From assembly GCF_028554725.1 (NCBI RefSeq), contig NC_071671.1, positions 3,630,501-3,694,500 of the forward strand: 64,000 nucleotides of DNA, written 5' to 3'. A program made the translations under genes and the position numbers. Position 1 is the first letter of the stretch; the number at the start of each line of letters is the position of its first letter. The notes below the pieces were generated by a model. The model was not told where the DNA came from and ran no database searches. It was given only the letters and a program-made list of their open reading frames with translations. This DNA is from Zeugodacus cucurbitae (Eukaryota > Arthropoda > Insecta > Diptera > Tephritidae). Below, piece after piece: positions 34,101-46,654 of this stretch.

Positions 34101-37100
34101 CATGTCGCGTTTTTTGGTTCTCAAAATAAATGTTTTCGAATAACTGTTCATTGAAACAGAAGACTATTTGTACGAAATTATTATTGTACGAAAATAAATA
34201 TTGATACTTGAATTCGTTCACACCTCAACCTCAATGAAATTCTCACCCGGTTCATAATTAAACTCAACCTAACCTCTGATTTTTGACTACTTTGAGCTGG
34301 ACTGAGTCAGACCGCGAATGTTATAGACATCTAGGAAGTACTTTTTGGCGTCTTGACTTGTAATAAAATATTAATGAAAATTAAAACACCACTCATCATT
34401 TCTAATCATACCTAATCAGTTCCATTTTTGTCACCATAATTTCTATTAATCACATTTACCATATATTTTAACTTACCACAGCATTTCCTAAACCCAAGAA
34501 TGCTGTAAAATTCTGTGAACAAATCTTCCGGTACAGCCGTTAGCATGTTGCCATACTTCATGCTTGGCGTCACATACCCAACGACGGCGGCAATTTTTGG
34601 CGACACTAGGGTCAGTAGGTGTCACGGTAATAAGTGTGCATCATAACTGCGAAAACAACACGCCGCCAGCGCATAAAGCCAAAGGGATTGTCTAAACGAA
34701 AAGAAAAAAAGAGTAGAAAACTGGAGCAACGACTAGCGAGCAACATGCAAATCTCAAGCATTTGGCTGAAACTGCGGCTAAAGGCAGCTGAGACAGGGAG
34801 TTTTATGAGTCGCGCACGTATGCGGTAAACAACAGGAGCCAGAGCCACCCACCTATATGCGACAGCCAAACACATATAGTTGAAAAGAGTAAGGAGTGAA
34901 TGGAGCCGCTTGTTGCCAAAAAATAGGAAGCATTTAAATATTTGTTGGTATGCAAATGTGATGTACACATTACGTGATCGCGCCACATTTAACGACTGCT
35001 CGCTTGGCAAAAATGGTGAACATGTAACGTGTGCTTCGGCATATGTGAATACCAAGCAATGTGACGGCGCGCAATTCGGGGAGCAGTCAGCAAGGCATTC
35101 GCCAGTAAATTGGACAATTCAGTCAGCTGAGACGACTGCCGTTGACTATTGGAATTGGAGTCGATCATCAGCACGACAGTCGCGCAATTGCAATGAAATG
35201 AAGTGGTGGCTTAAATAAGACAGCAAATGGACGGACGCGTCGATGAACTGCTGTGGCATTAGACGCGATTGAGGGACTCAGCCGTAGATCCAGCAGTGCC
35301 TTGGTTAATTGTTGAACATTTTTCTCTCATTGGCTTATTTCAGTACTCGTGTGTGTATCAAAATTAATTTAAACAAAACTGTCCAAAAATGTAGTCACAT
35401 GACTAGTGACTAATGACTAATGATGTGGAGGAAAAATAGGAAAAAATCTCAAAAAATGGTAATTAACTGTTTTGGCGGCGCATGTGGCATTAGCGATTTA
35501 TTTAAAGCCACATTGCTGTATTTAAATAGTTTTTCTCCGGGCACTTGCTTGAACATAGCGCCGAGGAAGAAGACGAAGAAGCAGAGTACAATTATTGTAA
35601 GAAACGCGAAGCAAATTAGTGTGGAGTGTGTGGAAATGTGGTGCTGCAACGTATGCGAGTCAAATCAAATCTTTTCTGCTTGAACTATGACCTTTCGACG
35701 GCAATAGGCAACAGCTCGAGTGTAGCAAGCGGTCCTTGTTGCTAGCCAAGCCGAAGGTTTGCTGCACTGATTTTTTAGCATTTTCCACACTAACGCTAAC
35801 TCTTCAGCTCGCTTTTCATGCTTCATTTACTTATTTAGGCGAATTTGTACAAATGTTCCAAAAGGTTCGCTGCTGTTGCTGCTGCTGCATTTCGGAAACG
35901 CTCTTGTTTAGCCACATTTACTGTTGGTCGCTGTCGCTATTTCCATTGCTGTTGTTGCTTTTCTTTTATGCCACCAATTCGTGCAATTCTCGTGCATCCG
36001 TTGTCCAGGTTACCAACTCGCTTGTTGTACTTCTTGCCCGTACTTGGGTACTTGGTGGAAATCAAAGCGTTTTGCTTGTAAATTCATACCGACCTGCGCG
36101 CCTCTTGCGCCGCTCTTGCGACGCGGTAGTGTTGTTACTCGTGGTAGTTTAGTCATTCGGCCGGCGTTGAATGTCGTGATGATGGCAAATTGTAAATAGT
36201 TTAAATGCGCTTTAAATGGCTTTTCAAATGCTACTCAGTTATCATAGAAAACTAAATGACATTAAATTAGGCAACGAGCGAGAGTATATTCGTTGTATTA
36301 AAGGGTCTATAGTCGGTAGGTTGGCGGGTTATAGTTAGTCGCTTACATACTTACATGACTTACATACAAAACTCGGGTTGTGCATATGCTTTGGGGGTGA
36401 CAGGCTTGTAAAACTGTGATTCTACACTGTAAAAACACGCTTGTGTTGCAAGTGAGATTCATATACTCTAGAAAACTAGGTTTACAAGTAACCCATACAA
36501 ACAAAAACATATTTCGTGTCCTTTATGAAATCTAAAAATAAAAAAAAAAATATTGACTCGGTGATTCCACCGCATCTTCCTTTAAATTTAAAATTATAGA
36601 GCTAAGTATTTGAGCAGAAGAAAAGAATAATTTGACAGTACATATAATCAAGTCCTGGGCGAGCTTAAGAATGTATTCAGTCATATGGACTTAACTTCTC
36701 TAAGACCTTACTGTTTTACTTCCAGAAGATCACCTATCTCTAAAACGGATCAGTATTCTGGCTTTTAATACAGAACATAGAGTAAACGTAATAGTTTTGT
36801 ATCAAATGGGAGACTGTCTAGAGAGCTGTTGTACAAGCGAGCTCACTACAAAACAAATAGGACGGAAAGAAGAGGAGGAGTCAAGTTGTTACTACTGTTA
36901 GCATAGATCCGAGAAAGAAAAAGTCAAATCCAGTTGGATCCACTCATTCGAACTCAGCTTCTTTGTTCTCCGAGCCTTTTATGGTTTATTTATGAACCAA
37001 ACCTCTATTACAACTTTATATAAAAAACAATATAACTGTATACATGAAAATCCGAATTTCAGTCTCTATAATCTATATATGGTTAAATAGGTAGGTAATA

Positions 37101-37435
37101 GTGCAGCCATATAATTTTATGAGTTCAATTAATCGTAGACCTAATAATTTACTGCTATCACGTTTCATCCTTCCGTTCAAACCACTTTGTGTTTTCGAAG
37201 AAGCTACTAATGTCCGATTGTTTCCTTACTCCTCTCTAATGGCATATATTATTGTAGGTCATTCCCATTCATTGCATGTTCTCGAAATTTCCAATGCCCC
37301 ATTATAGTAGCTGTAATTCTGAAAATACTCTTCCTGGACCTATTTACTAAGACCCGAGTTCTTGTCCTATCATATTTTGGCCATTAGTGTTTACTTATTT
37401 TAGATTTGGTTGAATTTTTCCAATTGTTCTCAACT
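31200..37435. other. No gene seen; GC-richer islands at 31.5-33.0 and 34.6-36.2 kb
   Basis: Two islands of higher GC (31,540-33,030 and 34,600-36,190) carry overlapping open frames on both strands without family motifs. The first contains TATCGATA (31,551-31,558), identical to the DREF-binding element of fly promoters, and palindromes GCGATCGC near 31,778 and 32,715. These could be regulatory, but nothing ties them to a gene. The region 33,240-33,900 is AT-rich. Confidence 0.45.
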
Positions 37436-37439
37436 AATT

Positions 37440-37690
37440 GTTCGAATTGTAAGTTGAGCTCTCTTCTGATCGATCCTAGTGGGCATGGTATTAGCGCAGC
37501 CTCCGATACGTCTAAAACAGCTCGTGCCTTTGCCAACTCGTCTGCTTATTCGCTACCGAAAATGTTCCTGTGGCCGGAAACCCAGACGAAGACTTCTAGG
37601 GAGCTCAATGCCTTCTTACAGTTATGGACTATGCTGGAGTTAGTCATTGGCGACGGCAAGGCCAAGAGCGCCGCCTGATATCTGTGTATA
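37440..37690 (-). mobile_element. LINE RNase H domain remnant
   Basis: The minus strand contains NCKKALSSLEVFVWVSGHRN, then IFGSE, a stop, and ADELAKARAVLD. This is the end of the RNase H domain of R1/LOA/I-type LINEs (VxxxWVPGHxxIxGNExADELAK), with the Pro of VPGH changed to Ser and a nonsense codon in place of the residue after NE. The rest of the element is unrecognisable. Confidence 0.65.
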
Positions 37691-40600
37691 TTATTGCTTT
37701 ATGTATCCTCTCGTTGATAAATGTTCGATATCCAAGAAAGCTAGGTAAGGTTAATAATTCTGTGTTCATCTGAGGTTCAGTATCAATATCTTGCGTTCAT
37801 TCTTAAGGATATTAGAAAAATTTTGAAGCTCAGTGAAGTTATAAAATGAAAGCCTATAGCGAAAAACTAGACTATATAGGAAGGAATCTATATATTAGCT
37901 CATTGGACACATTTTCTACGTAAAGCCTTTAGAAAAATACCTTCTGAAAGCCTATAGAAAGAAAGAAGAGCTATAGAAAGAATCCCCAAAGCTGGAGTCA
38001 GATCTCAAAAGTTCAACGTCATTGTTTTCTAAGTCTCTTGGTAACTCTCAAACTTTTCCGGTGTTGTCAATTTAGCATAATAAGATGACAGACCACAGCA
38101 TGAATTCCATAATTTTTCAAAGAAATATTTCTCCCAGTGCATTGCTAAACTTTCCATGCAAATATTACCGAAAAAATTGACCGCAAATCTGCGCCTTTTC
38201 ATCTCTCCAGCGCAATGAGTACACCTACCTACTGCGCCGCGAACCCAGGCCAAATATAAGCCATATTAAAACCATTTAAAAAGCATTAATATTGATTTTT
38301 TGCAGCTACCAGAAAGTCAAATCAATACAGGAAGAAATGTAACGAATAAAATTTTGAAAAAAATTACAATAAAATGTGGAAATAAAAAGCCGCAAAATGC
38401 AAAAGTTGCATGCGATTTGAGCAGCGCGTTGTAACAATGGCGGCTAAAGTTCATGATCCGCAAATATGTTTTCGCTTTTTGTAAGCGATCAAAAATTGCT
38501 ATAAAGACTCGGATTATTAGTCAGTGGCATGCGGAACATTTCCTGGTGAAATTTTACATATAATTTAAACAAAAAAAAAAGAGAAAAAAAATATGCAACA
38601 CGTGGCGACACAAAATTTTTTTAACAATAATTGCGGTAATGTGAGGCAAGTTGTGCTTGTGGTGTCTTGTATTTGTTTTTTTTTTTCAACTGTTGCAAAT
38701 GTTATTGCCGACAAATTATTATTATTGTGGGCCAACACGATGCTGAACGTGAAAGCGACCCCGTCTCTTAACAACTAACTGTACTAATCTCTGTGAGAAA
38801 ACGCGACAAGGATTAAGCAGCAGGAAGCGCGCGATTTGACTTGAAAACGACAGCGACGGGCCACACAATGAGTTTGAAGGCGAAGAAAAAATGCATTTAT
38901 TTCTTCGTTGATTAAGCACAATTTGTTGCAAATTTTTGTTAATAAAATAAAAAAAAATTTAAAGCGCCGCCATTTTAACCGCATTTTATTTAGCGTACCA
39001 AATCGACTTAATTTACTCGTAAACATGACTTAAATGAGTGCACTCCAAAGTCCTTACGGTTGCCCTCAGCCGCTCCTAGTGCGGCATTTTTGCAATTTCC
39101 AAGCGCCGACTGACGCTCTAAAGCGTTCGATTTGATTAGTGGCACCAGCAGTGCCCTGCAGCGGCAGTCGCCCTATTAGCGTCAGCCCTTTTTAGCCAGA
39201 ACTCTACGCTTGCGCTAATAAAAGCAACAGATCACCACCAACATCAACGGCGTCAGTGGCGGCAGTCGCCGCAAATGCTTAGAATGCGAGCAAATAATTT
39301 AGATCACGAATTTGTTGTCGTATGCAAATTAATCAAATCTCTGGCAACAACGTTGGCTGCACTTCTTCTTCAACGGCAACAGCTTAAGCCACGTCGTCTT
39401 ACAACTGCCAACTGCCACTGCGCTTGCGAAGCGTCTCAAGCGGATCACTCGCTGCATTGTGGCGCTGTGTCTGTTGATTGCTCACTCTTGCCTGCAATTG
39501 TCAGCCAAATGTTGCAAGTAGACGCGCAGTACTTTGAGCTCGTGTGCCAGTCAGTCAGTGCTGTGAGCGCGCGGTTACGTGGCCTTTGTTGTCAGCTTGT
39601 TGTGTTGACAATTCAAATCCGAAAGTACTACGTGCAACGCTGGCAATTGTTGTCACTATTTAAGTTGCAATAAATTGCATTTAAATGCGATTGCAAGTTG
39701 GTTGCTTCATTTTCTCCGGCTGCCCCAACTTGTGTCGGCAATAGAACGTGCAGTCGGTCGATTGATTTATTCTGTCATTGCCATGAGTTTGAAATTAATT
39801 ATCTGCTGCAGTTGAATGCTGTAGGGTGCATCAGATGGCAATGAGGGTTTCACGTTGGCAGCTTTGTAATTAGGCGGCCAAAATTTGGGTTTCTGTGTTA
39901 GGTGGGAGCGTTTATTAGATACTGCTATATGTGGCGTCTATATCTTTGATATGTGCTTGAGAGAACTCGGTTTTGTATGTTCTGTTGGTTCAATCCCGCT
40001 TTGGACTTCGGTTTCTTTGATGTTGAAACAAATACGAAGACTCTGAAGTCTGCTCCGTGAAGAGTGTTTTCCGAGAGCGTTAACTTTACAAATGCTGTTG
40101 AGATATATCGTTTATTAATTGTTTAGCAATGTTAAAGTTCCGAAAGTAGTTCTGCCTTCGAGAATCTTCAGATGAAAAATTATCACTGATATTTGCATGT
40201 CTTAAAGGTCATAAGGTCAAGTAATACAGTTCAAACGAACCGATACGAGGTGAGAGATCCGTCGAAGTAGTAACCAGAAAGAAGATACACCTTTATAAGA
40301 TAGTAATTTATTAATATAGTCTTCCCACAACTTCCTACAGATTATTCTTTTTTCGAAATAGTAAATTCTTCTCAAAGTTGAAGCTAGCAGAATTAGAGGA
40401 AGAGAAAAAGAGTGAAAAGACCTTATTGTTGTCGAATCGTGCCGGTTTTTGATCGGTATAACCTCACAATCGCTGATTTTTTGGAAGATTGGGAATAATG
40501 GTCCAGCCGTTGCAGTGACCTATTCAGTTTGAGGTTCCCGATCCTCAGGGAAAATGAGTTACGTTCAAATTAAGTTATTTGCAGAAAATTATTATTATTT

Positions 40601-43190
40601 CCTTCTCCAAGTTCTTCAAATCACGAGTTATGGAACCAGTTGGCGATTTCTAATTAGACAAAATATATAAGTTCGAGTTTTGCTCTAACTGTGATTTGTC
40701 TATCGTTAGAGATAAAGAGCGTAGATTCTATATTCTTTCTGGACTAGCGAGATATCCGAATGGAGACTTCGGTTACTGTCAGATTTTTGTAGACAATGAT
40801 TTCCTGGAATGTATTTACAGACATAACTATCGACTCATCGTTATAAAAGAGCTTTTGTCCGATATAATCGGGTACAATAAAAGAGGAGAGGGAGAGCGAG
40901 GGAGAACTGCACTTTTGAAGACCTATGTGGTATATGGATTACCTTAGTGATATTTAAAAAAATGGTGTCTGGCGTTTATAAGGAGATCGATTAAGCCTCG
41001 GAACGATAGACTAGATACATACAGCTGATGTCAGTGCGATCGTCTTATAAGAAAATGTTGAATATTATTACTTTGCTCACTGGTTAAACCATATATATTA
41101 CAGCATTACTAACACAAATCCGAAACGATAACGTCAAAGCAATGCTCAAGCATGATCGAACTTAATTAATTGCCGCTGATACGGTGTCGCTCCCGACAGA
41201 TAACATTTAAACTGGCCCAGGCAGTGGGGAGAAAAATGTCTGTAGTTCCACTGTAACGCAATGATGGAGCGCGTGTCAGCCGCTAAATGTTGTAAAGTGA
41301 AAGAAAAAGAAATAACAACAAATTAAGGAAATTAATAAAAAATGCTAAAAATGTTTGTTAATTGTTGTTGTAATCACATAACTTTTAATTGGAAGAAAAA
41401 TAATTCCAAGCATAAACTGGCGCACACAGGGTGGTCTAAGAGATAGAGAAAACTGAAAAATTAACAAAACATTGCATTTAAACAATTCAGCTTGGTGCGC
41501 TTATCTCAGATCGCGCTTTGTTTCGGTTGCTCGCTGTCTCTTTAGGCAACATGATGGAGCGTTTAGGTAGTAGCGCGACTGCGCGAAGCAAATCAGACTA
41601 AATGCATGCATTTAACAGCGGCGACATTTGCTTTGACTGCATTGGAATGACATGCAGACATGCCAACTGTTGAGGATGTTGCATGCCGCATGCGCTTTAT
41701 TGCATATATATTTTACTATTTTTTTTACTTTTTGTTGTTGTTGCTGCATATTTCAGTATTTCTCTATTTCTCTAGCTAATTGGTGGTTGTAGAAAAATTT
41801 ACGAAATCTTCCATTTGATCTCGATTTGCCGGAAAAATAAAATAGCATATTTCATATAAATTTTTTAACGTTTTTTCTTGCATTTTGTGGCCGTTGTGCG
41901 CCTGCGCTTTTCACTCGCCGCAAATCAATGAGTCTAGCGCTCGATCCACTGCTGCTCAAATTGAAGCGCTGATGACTTGTCATTGGACATGTGATCGTTG
42001 CAGTGGCACAAACGAGCCGAGCATGCATGCAATTTCGCAGGCCGCTTTAAACGATATATGTCTGTATGTATCTCCGATATGCATGAATGCATGTTCTCTG
42101 CCTTTCATGACTCCAACACAATCTGTCAGTGATGCGCCTCTTATGGCTGTCATTTACCGCTTACCATGTTGTTTGTGTTGTTATTGTTGTTGTAGTACGG
42201 CAAATGTAAAAATGAATTAGTAGAAATCAAACTGCCACTGAATGAGTAAATCATTTCATTTTCAACGACAGCTCATGTTGTAATTAACGAACGCTGTGCC
42301 GCATCGTCACATTGATAAGTCAGGCAGCCAGTGATCGGCGCGATTGGTTTCCAACGTCTCAGTGCCGCGCAGTTAATTGTTGTCGTTATTGCTGTTGAAG
42401 TAAATATAGTGCAGTGCTCCATTTGCGCTGATCCCTTACAGTAAGTCTTTCACAATCTTAAACACTACTCCGAGACTGCTCGCCTAATGATCGCTGCGCC
42501 TGCGCACTTGCATTATTAATTATTGTTGTACAGCATTTACTCTACTGTCTTTTAGTATTTGCGCTGCTTATCAGTTACATCACTTTACTTTGCGCTGACT
42601 GCTTGACTACTGCACGCTTGTTCATCAGCTTGTTCTGTAGCTATGTTCCGCCTAATTGGTTCCAATAGTCCCTACGCACAGTGTGACTGACATGAGAGTG
42701 TTTGCTTCGGAAATTGTTATGCGTCGCTTGTATGTAAAAGTCGATCGATTTTGTTATGTCGTAATTGCATTACATTTGACATTTTTCGAGCGCTCATGCA
42801 GTGCGCTTTTATTTGAGAACATTTCAATTAGTCGACGATCGGTGTTTATTGATCAGCCGCCAGTCGATTTTAGTTGCTTATGAATTGTGCAATGTGTCTA
42901 ATTAGCTGGTGGTTCGCAGCTTACGCAATGCGATTTTTTAAGTAAATGAGAGACAATTGATAGAGTGACTTCGCGACTAGGTCGGGTATGTGCCAATCGA
43001 TCGTTGATCAATGAAGATCAGTTGATGTGAAGTTTTGTCATATAAAAGTATGAATGTATGTTAAGGTTATATTCTAAAAAGCTTGTAGAATTGAGAATCA
43101 GATCCTTATTTACGTTAACACAGTTTCCAAAATTTATTTTCATAGCAAATCATTTCATTATGGGTACTTCCAAGATCTTCTATATTCCTT
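37691..43190. other. No gene seen
   Basis: Alternating AT-rich and GC-richer stretches (islands at 38.9-39.8 and 41.5-42.9 kb). Open frames are short and share no domain. No splice-supported exon was found. Confidence 0.5.
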
Positions 43191-43199
43191 GATCAGTTA

Positions 43200-43985
43200 C
43201 AGAGGCTTGAAAAGTATCAAAGATAAATACAAATCAACCTTTGATGGGGTTCATTTCGACTAACCTACTATGTAAAGAGATTTAGTACTCTCCTAGAGAG
43301 ATGGAAATTGGGGTTAGATATCGGAAAAAGTGTCTTTAGGAGGGTTACTGGTGAAAATTTGCTTAATTTCCGACTTAAGTGCTTTAAACCGCTTTAAAAT
43401 TAATTATGTGTCAGCAGAGACTACGGATATTTTCTATTTATTATGTTCCTTTGACTTTTCAGCCCTTTTGGCACTCAGCATTTATTCAGCTTAAGAGAAT
43501 TATGGCTGAATAAAGCGTATTACAAGCTTGATACTCTTAGAATTCAATATTTTGTTATTCAGCGCAGTATTCAGCTAAATTTAGCTAAAGCTGAATAAGT
43601 GCTGAATGCTAAAATACATAAAAACAAGGTTCAAGATTAGTGCTGAGAAATCCAAATGATAAAACTGCTTTGATAAGATGTATTTCGAACAACTTACTAT
43701 AAAAATAGTTGTGGTACTCATAGAGATGAAAATAAGGGATACCGGAAATTTTTTATTGGGAGTCTAACTGGTGAAAATGTTTCATGGATATTTTAAATAT
43801 TTTGTGTTCCCTGCACTTTTTAGTATTCAGCACTTATCCAGCTTAGAAGAATGGAGACTGAATGATGCTTGTAATGCGCTTGGTACTTTTAGAATACAAT
43901 ATTTTGTCATTCAGCGCAGTATTCAGCTCATATTATCTACTGCTGAATAAGTGCTGAATATGAAAATACCTCAAAAGTTCCGTTC
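43200..43985. repeat. Tandem duplication of a hairpin-bearing unit
   Basis: Two diverged copies, roughly 43,200-43,620 and 43,640-43,985, share TTACTAT, GGTACTC-like, TAACTGGTGAAAAT and TTTAGAAT(T/A)CAATATTTTGT words. Each copy contains an imperfect inverted repeat: 43,470-43,495 pairs with 43,586-43,610, and 43,822-43,845 pairs with 43,940-43,962. The arm core is ATTCAGCACTTATTCAGC. In each unit the arms enclose about 95 bases, with CATTCAGCGCAGTATTCAGC inside copy 2. This looks like a small palindromic element duplicated with its flanks. Confidence 0.65.
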
Positions 43986-43989
43986 AAAT

Positions 43990-46075
43990 TGCAGTCTGAA
44001 TACCTATTGTTATTTTTATGTTCTTATTAAAGTCATTTCTTCTAATATAATATAATCAGTAGTCGAAACTTGCTGTTCAGCTCTGCAATTCTTAATTACG
44101 ACCAAGTACAATTCCATTTTCTTTATGTGTAATTGCTTTAAAATCTTCTGTATTATTTCCAACCAGCATTTCTTTGACTTTCCACACACTTTATATCACT
44201 TTTGAAAGAAAATCTCTTCGTACTAACTACTTTAATATTTGCTTGGCAGCATTCTAACCTAAAATGTAATTAAGAAGATTTTAAATCATTCTACAACCAC
44301 TTAAACGCATACATACACCCACACACACACTCCACAGCATGGAAAAGAAAGACAAAACTTTCTCTACTCGTAAATCCAAATATTTGCTGACGCTCTACAG
44401 ATTTGTCGCCGGCAAGCGTACACACACACACACAGCCAAAGCACTCAATTTTATATATGAGATGCTGCTATTGTTTGTGCACGAGTGTAGATTTGCAAAC
44501 ACACACAGACATGAGCATTGCTAGAACCGAGTGGCTGCTAGTAAAACTTTCAATTTAGTACACTCCCGCCATGAGCTGCTGCTAAACCTGGTTAGCAAAA
44601 GTGGCCAAGAAAATGAAATGGACTCAAGCGCTGCAATGTGGGACATGTGTGGGTGTGTGTGTGTAGGCAAATGTCATATGCAAGCATATTTATGTACTGT
44701 GTCGCTCGCTTATCGTAGGCTCTGGCCAAAATTTTATGTTAGTACATGTTGACAGCGCGCCTGAGCGGAGCAGCGCAGTGCGGGGTAGGCGTAGATTAGA
44801 AGCGAGTGAAAAGGCGCAAAGACAAATAACTGTCATGCGGGCTGGGTTTGCGGTGCACAATGCTGCAGCTGCATAGAATTTTTTGGTCACAAATTTTAGT
44901 TAACTTCAAATTAAAGCGCCAAGCAACGAGACACAGCGGCAGTTAAGCCTTTTGACTGCATTTACTGGCACTTCTGCTTTACATGTGGAAACTGAATTTG
45001 TATAGTTGGAATTCTTTGCCGTCTTTTCGCTCGAATTGCTTACGCATTTTCACATGACCACTTCGTGCTGCCTATTAGCTAAGTAAATTTATTTTTCTCA
45101 CCTACTTTTGAAGCAACTAACGAATCCAAATTCGCCTAGTAACTATTTACACAGCATTGTCCTTGTTGCTCTGTTGCGCTGTACAAATTGAAAATTTTCT
45201 CATAAACTCTGTGTGTGTGTGTAAATAAACTGCGGAGGGAAAGTGGAATTTTTCGAAAATTGATGACAATGCTGACAACGCACGACAATTTACAATATAT
45301 ACATGCTGATAAGCTTGTAAGCATACATGCAGTGTTGGCTTAGGCAAACATTTCTAAACATTGCAACGCACTTTGAAATCAATGAAAGTAAAACCACATA
45401 AAATCAAGCACACATTGAAATAAATGTCATGAAAAGGCCTTACTGAAAGTGGAATTTCTCCTCAGGCTGGGAAATGTTAGGTATGTTGGTGGATGGTTAC
45501 GAGAAAGGACTGGTTGGGAAACTACTTCATTGAGATCCAAGTTTGGTAGTAAAGGTTTCGAAATGTCTTAACGTCGAAGAAAGTATATATGAAGATATCA
45601 AGTCTTAAAACTGGCCTTTGAAGCACGATTTCTACAGAGTCAAGTCTTCCTAAATTCGAAAGCTGGCAAGAAGTTCGAGTTTGATATGAAATTCCAAGAC
45701 GATAAGATCTTTGGAATTATAAAGTTTTTAATCAGGTATCGGGAAAATCCGGAAAAACTTTAATGTCTCGCATTTCAGTTAAGTTTTCACATTCTTAAGG
45801 ATTAGCGATGTCTAAATCCGAACAAACTTTGTGATCACATGAAGTTTGAACTGGATAAACCCATTCGTTCTCCATTCTAACATCAAATGAGAGTGGCAAC
45901 AGAATCTAAATGAGTTTAGCAACCGTTGGAAAGCTAAGCTGTGATCTTAGAGGATCCGATCTAAAATGTGGAATCTAGAAATACTGCTGACTAGGTAATA
46001 TCGGCTCAGACGTTACTAATATTGCATATCTCGTATGCTACAGTGTGAATCTTCTAGAATTAAGCAATCCAGAAA
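43990..46075. other. No gene seen; AC microsatellites
   Basis: Short AC runs lie at 44,318-44,334 and 44,420-44,434, and a TG run near 45,212. No exon is supported. Confidence 0.55.
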
Positions 46076-46079
46076 TAAT

Positions 46080-46650
46080 AACTTCGAGCCAAGAAACACT
46101 AGAAGTAAACGGGCCTTACAGAGCTCCGTCAGTTAGACGAGTATCGATCGTTCATCGAGTTGACCACATCTTTAATTATTTATTATATGTAGACCTTAGC
46201 ATAAAATGAGAGTTCGAAAGTAATGTGTTCAAGTTCCAGAATCGTGGTGTCATGCCTCACGGAAATATCATATTGTTGGGGATCGGACAGAAAATTATAC
46301 CTTCGAGCCAGTAAACAGCAGAAGTAACTGGATCTAACAAAGCTCGATAGAACAGATGATGTGCTGTCGGGTATCGAGTATCGATAGTATGTGGAGTTGA
46401 CCAACTTTTTAAATGCTAATTATCGAAAATAATTTCGGAACTAGAAATAACTGGATCTAAAATAGTTCGATTCGACAGGTGCTGTGACTACGGCGGTTAG
46501 ATGATAGATGGTTAGTACGTGGAGGTGGACACCTCTTTAATACAATGATCCCTAGCATAAAATGAACCAGTTCGAAAGTTAGTTATTTAAGTTGGAGAAC
46601 CATGGTGTTATTCCTCACGGATATGTCTTGTTGTAAGGGATCGATCAGGA
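46080..46650. repeat. Degenerate long tandem array with TATCGA words
   Basis: The block CTTCGAGCCA(A/G)(G/T)AAACA-(n)-AGAAGTAA recurs at about 46,082 and 46,306, and a related AGAAATAACTGGATCTAA block at about 46,440. AGCATAAAATGA followed by a CCTCACGGA(A/T)AT word occurs at 46,198 and 46,554. The GAGTTGACCA block follows each TATCGA word. The period is about 224 bases, with one unit shortened to about 130. No coding frame runs through it. Confidence 0.55.
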
Positions 46651-46654
46651 TACC

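Noticed and set aside
39984..40002. GGTTCAATCCC as a tRNA T-loop
   Set aside because: The flanking bases do not pair as a T stem, and no acceptor, D or anticodon arm could be laid out around it.
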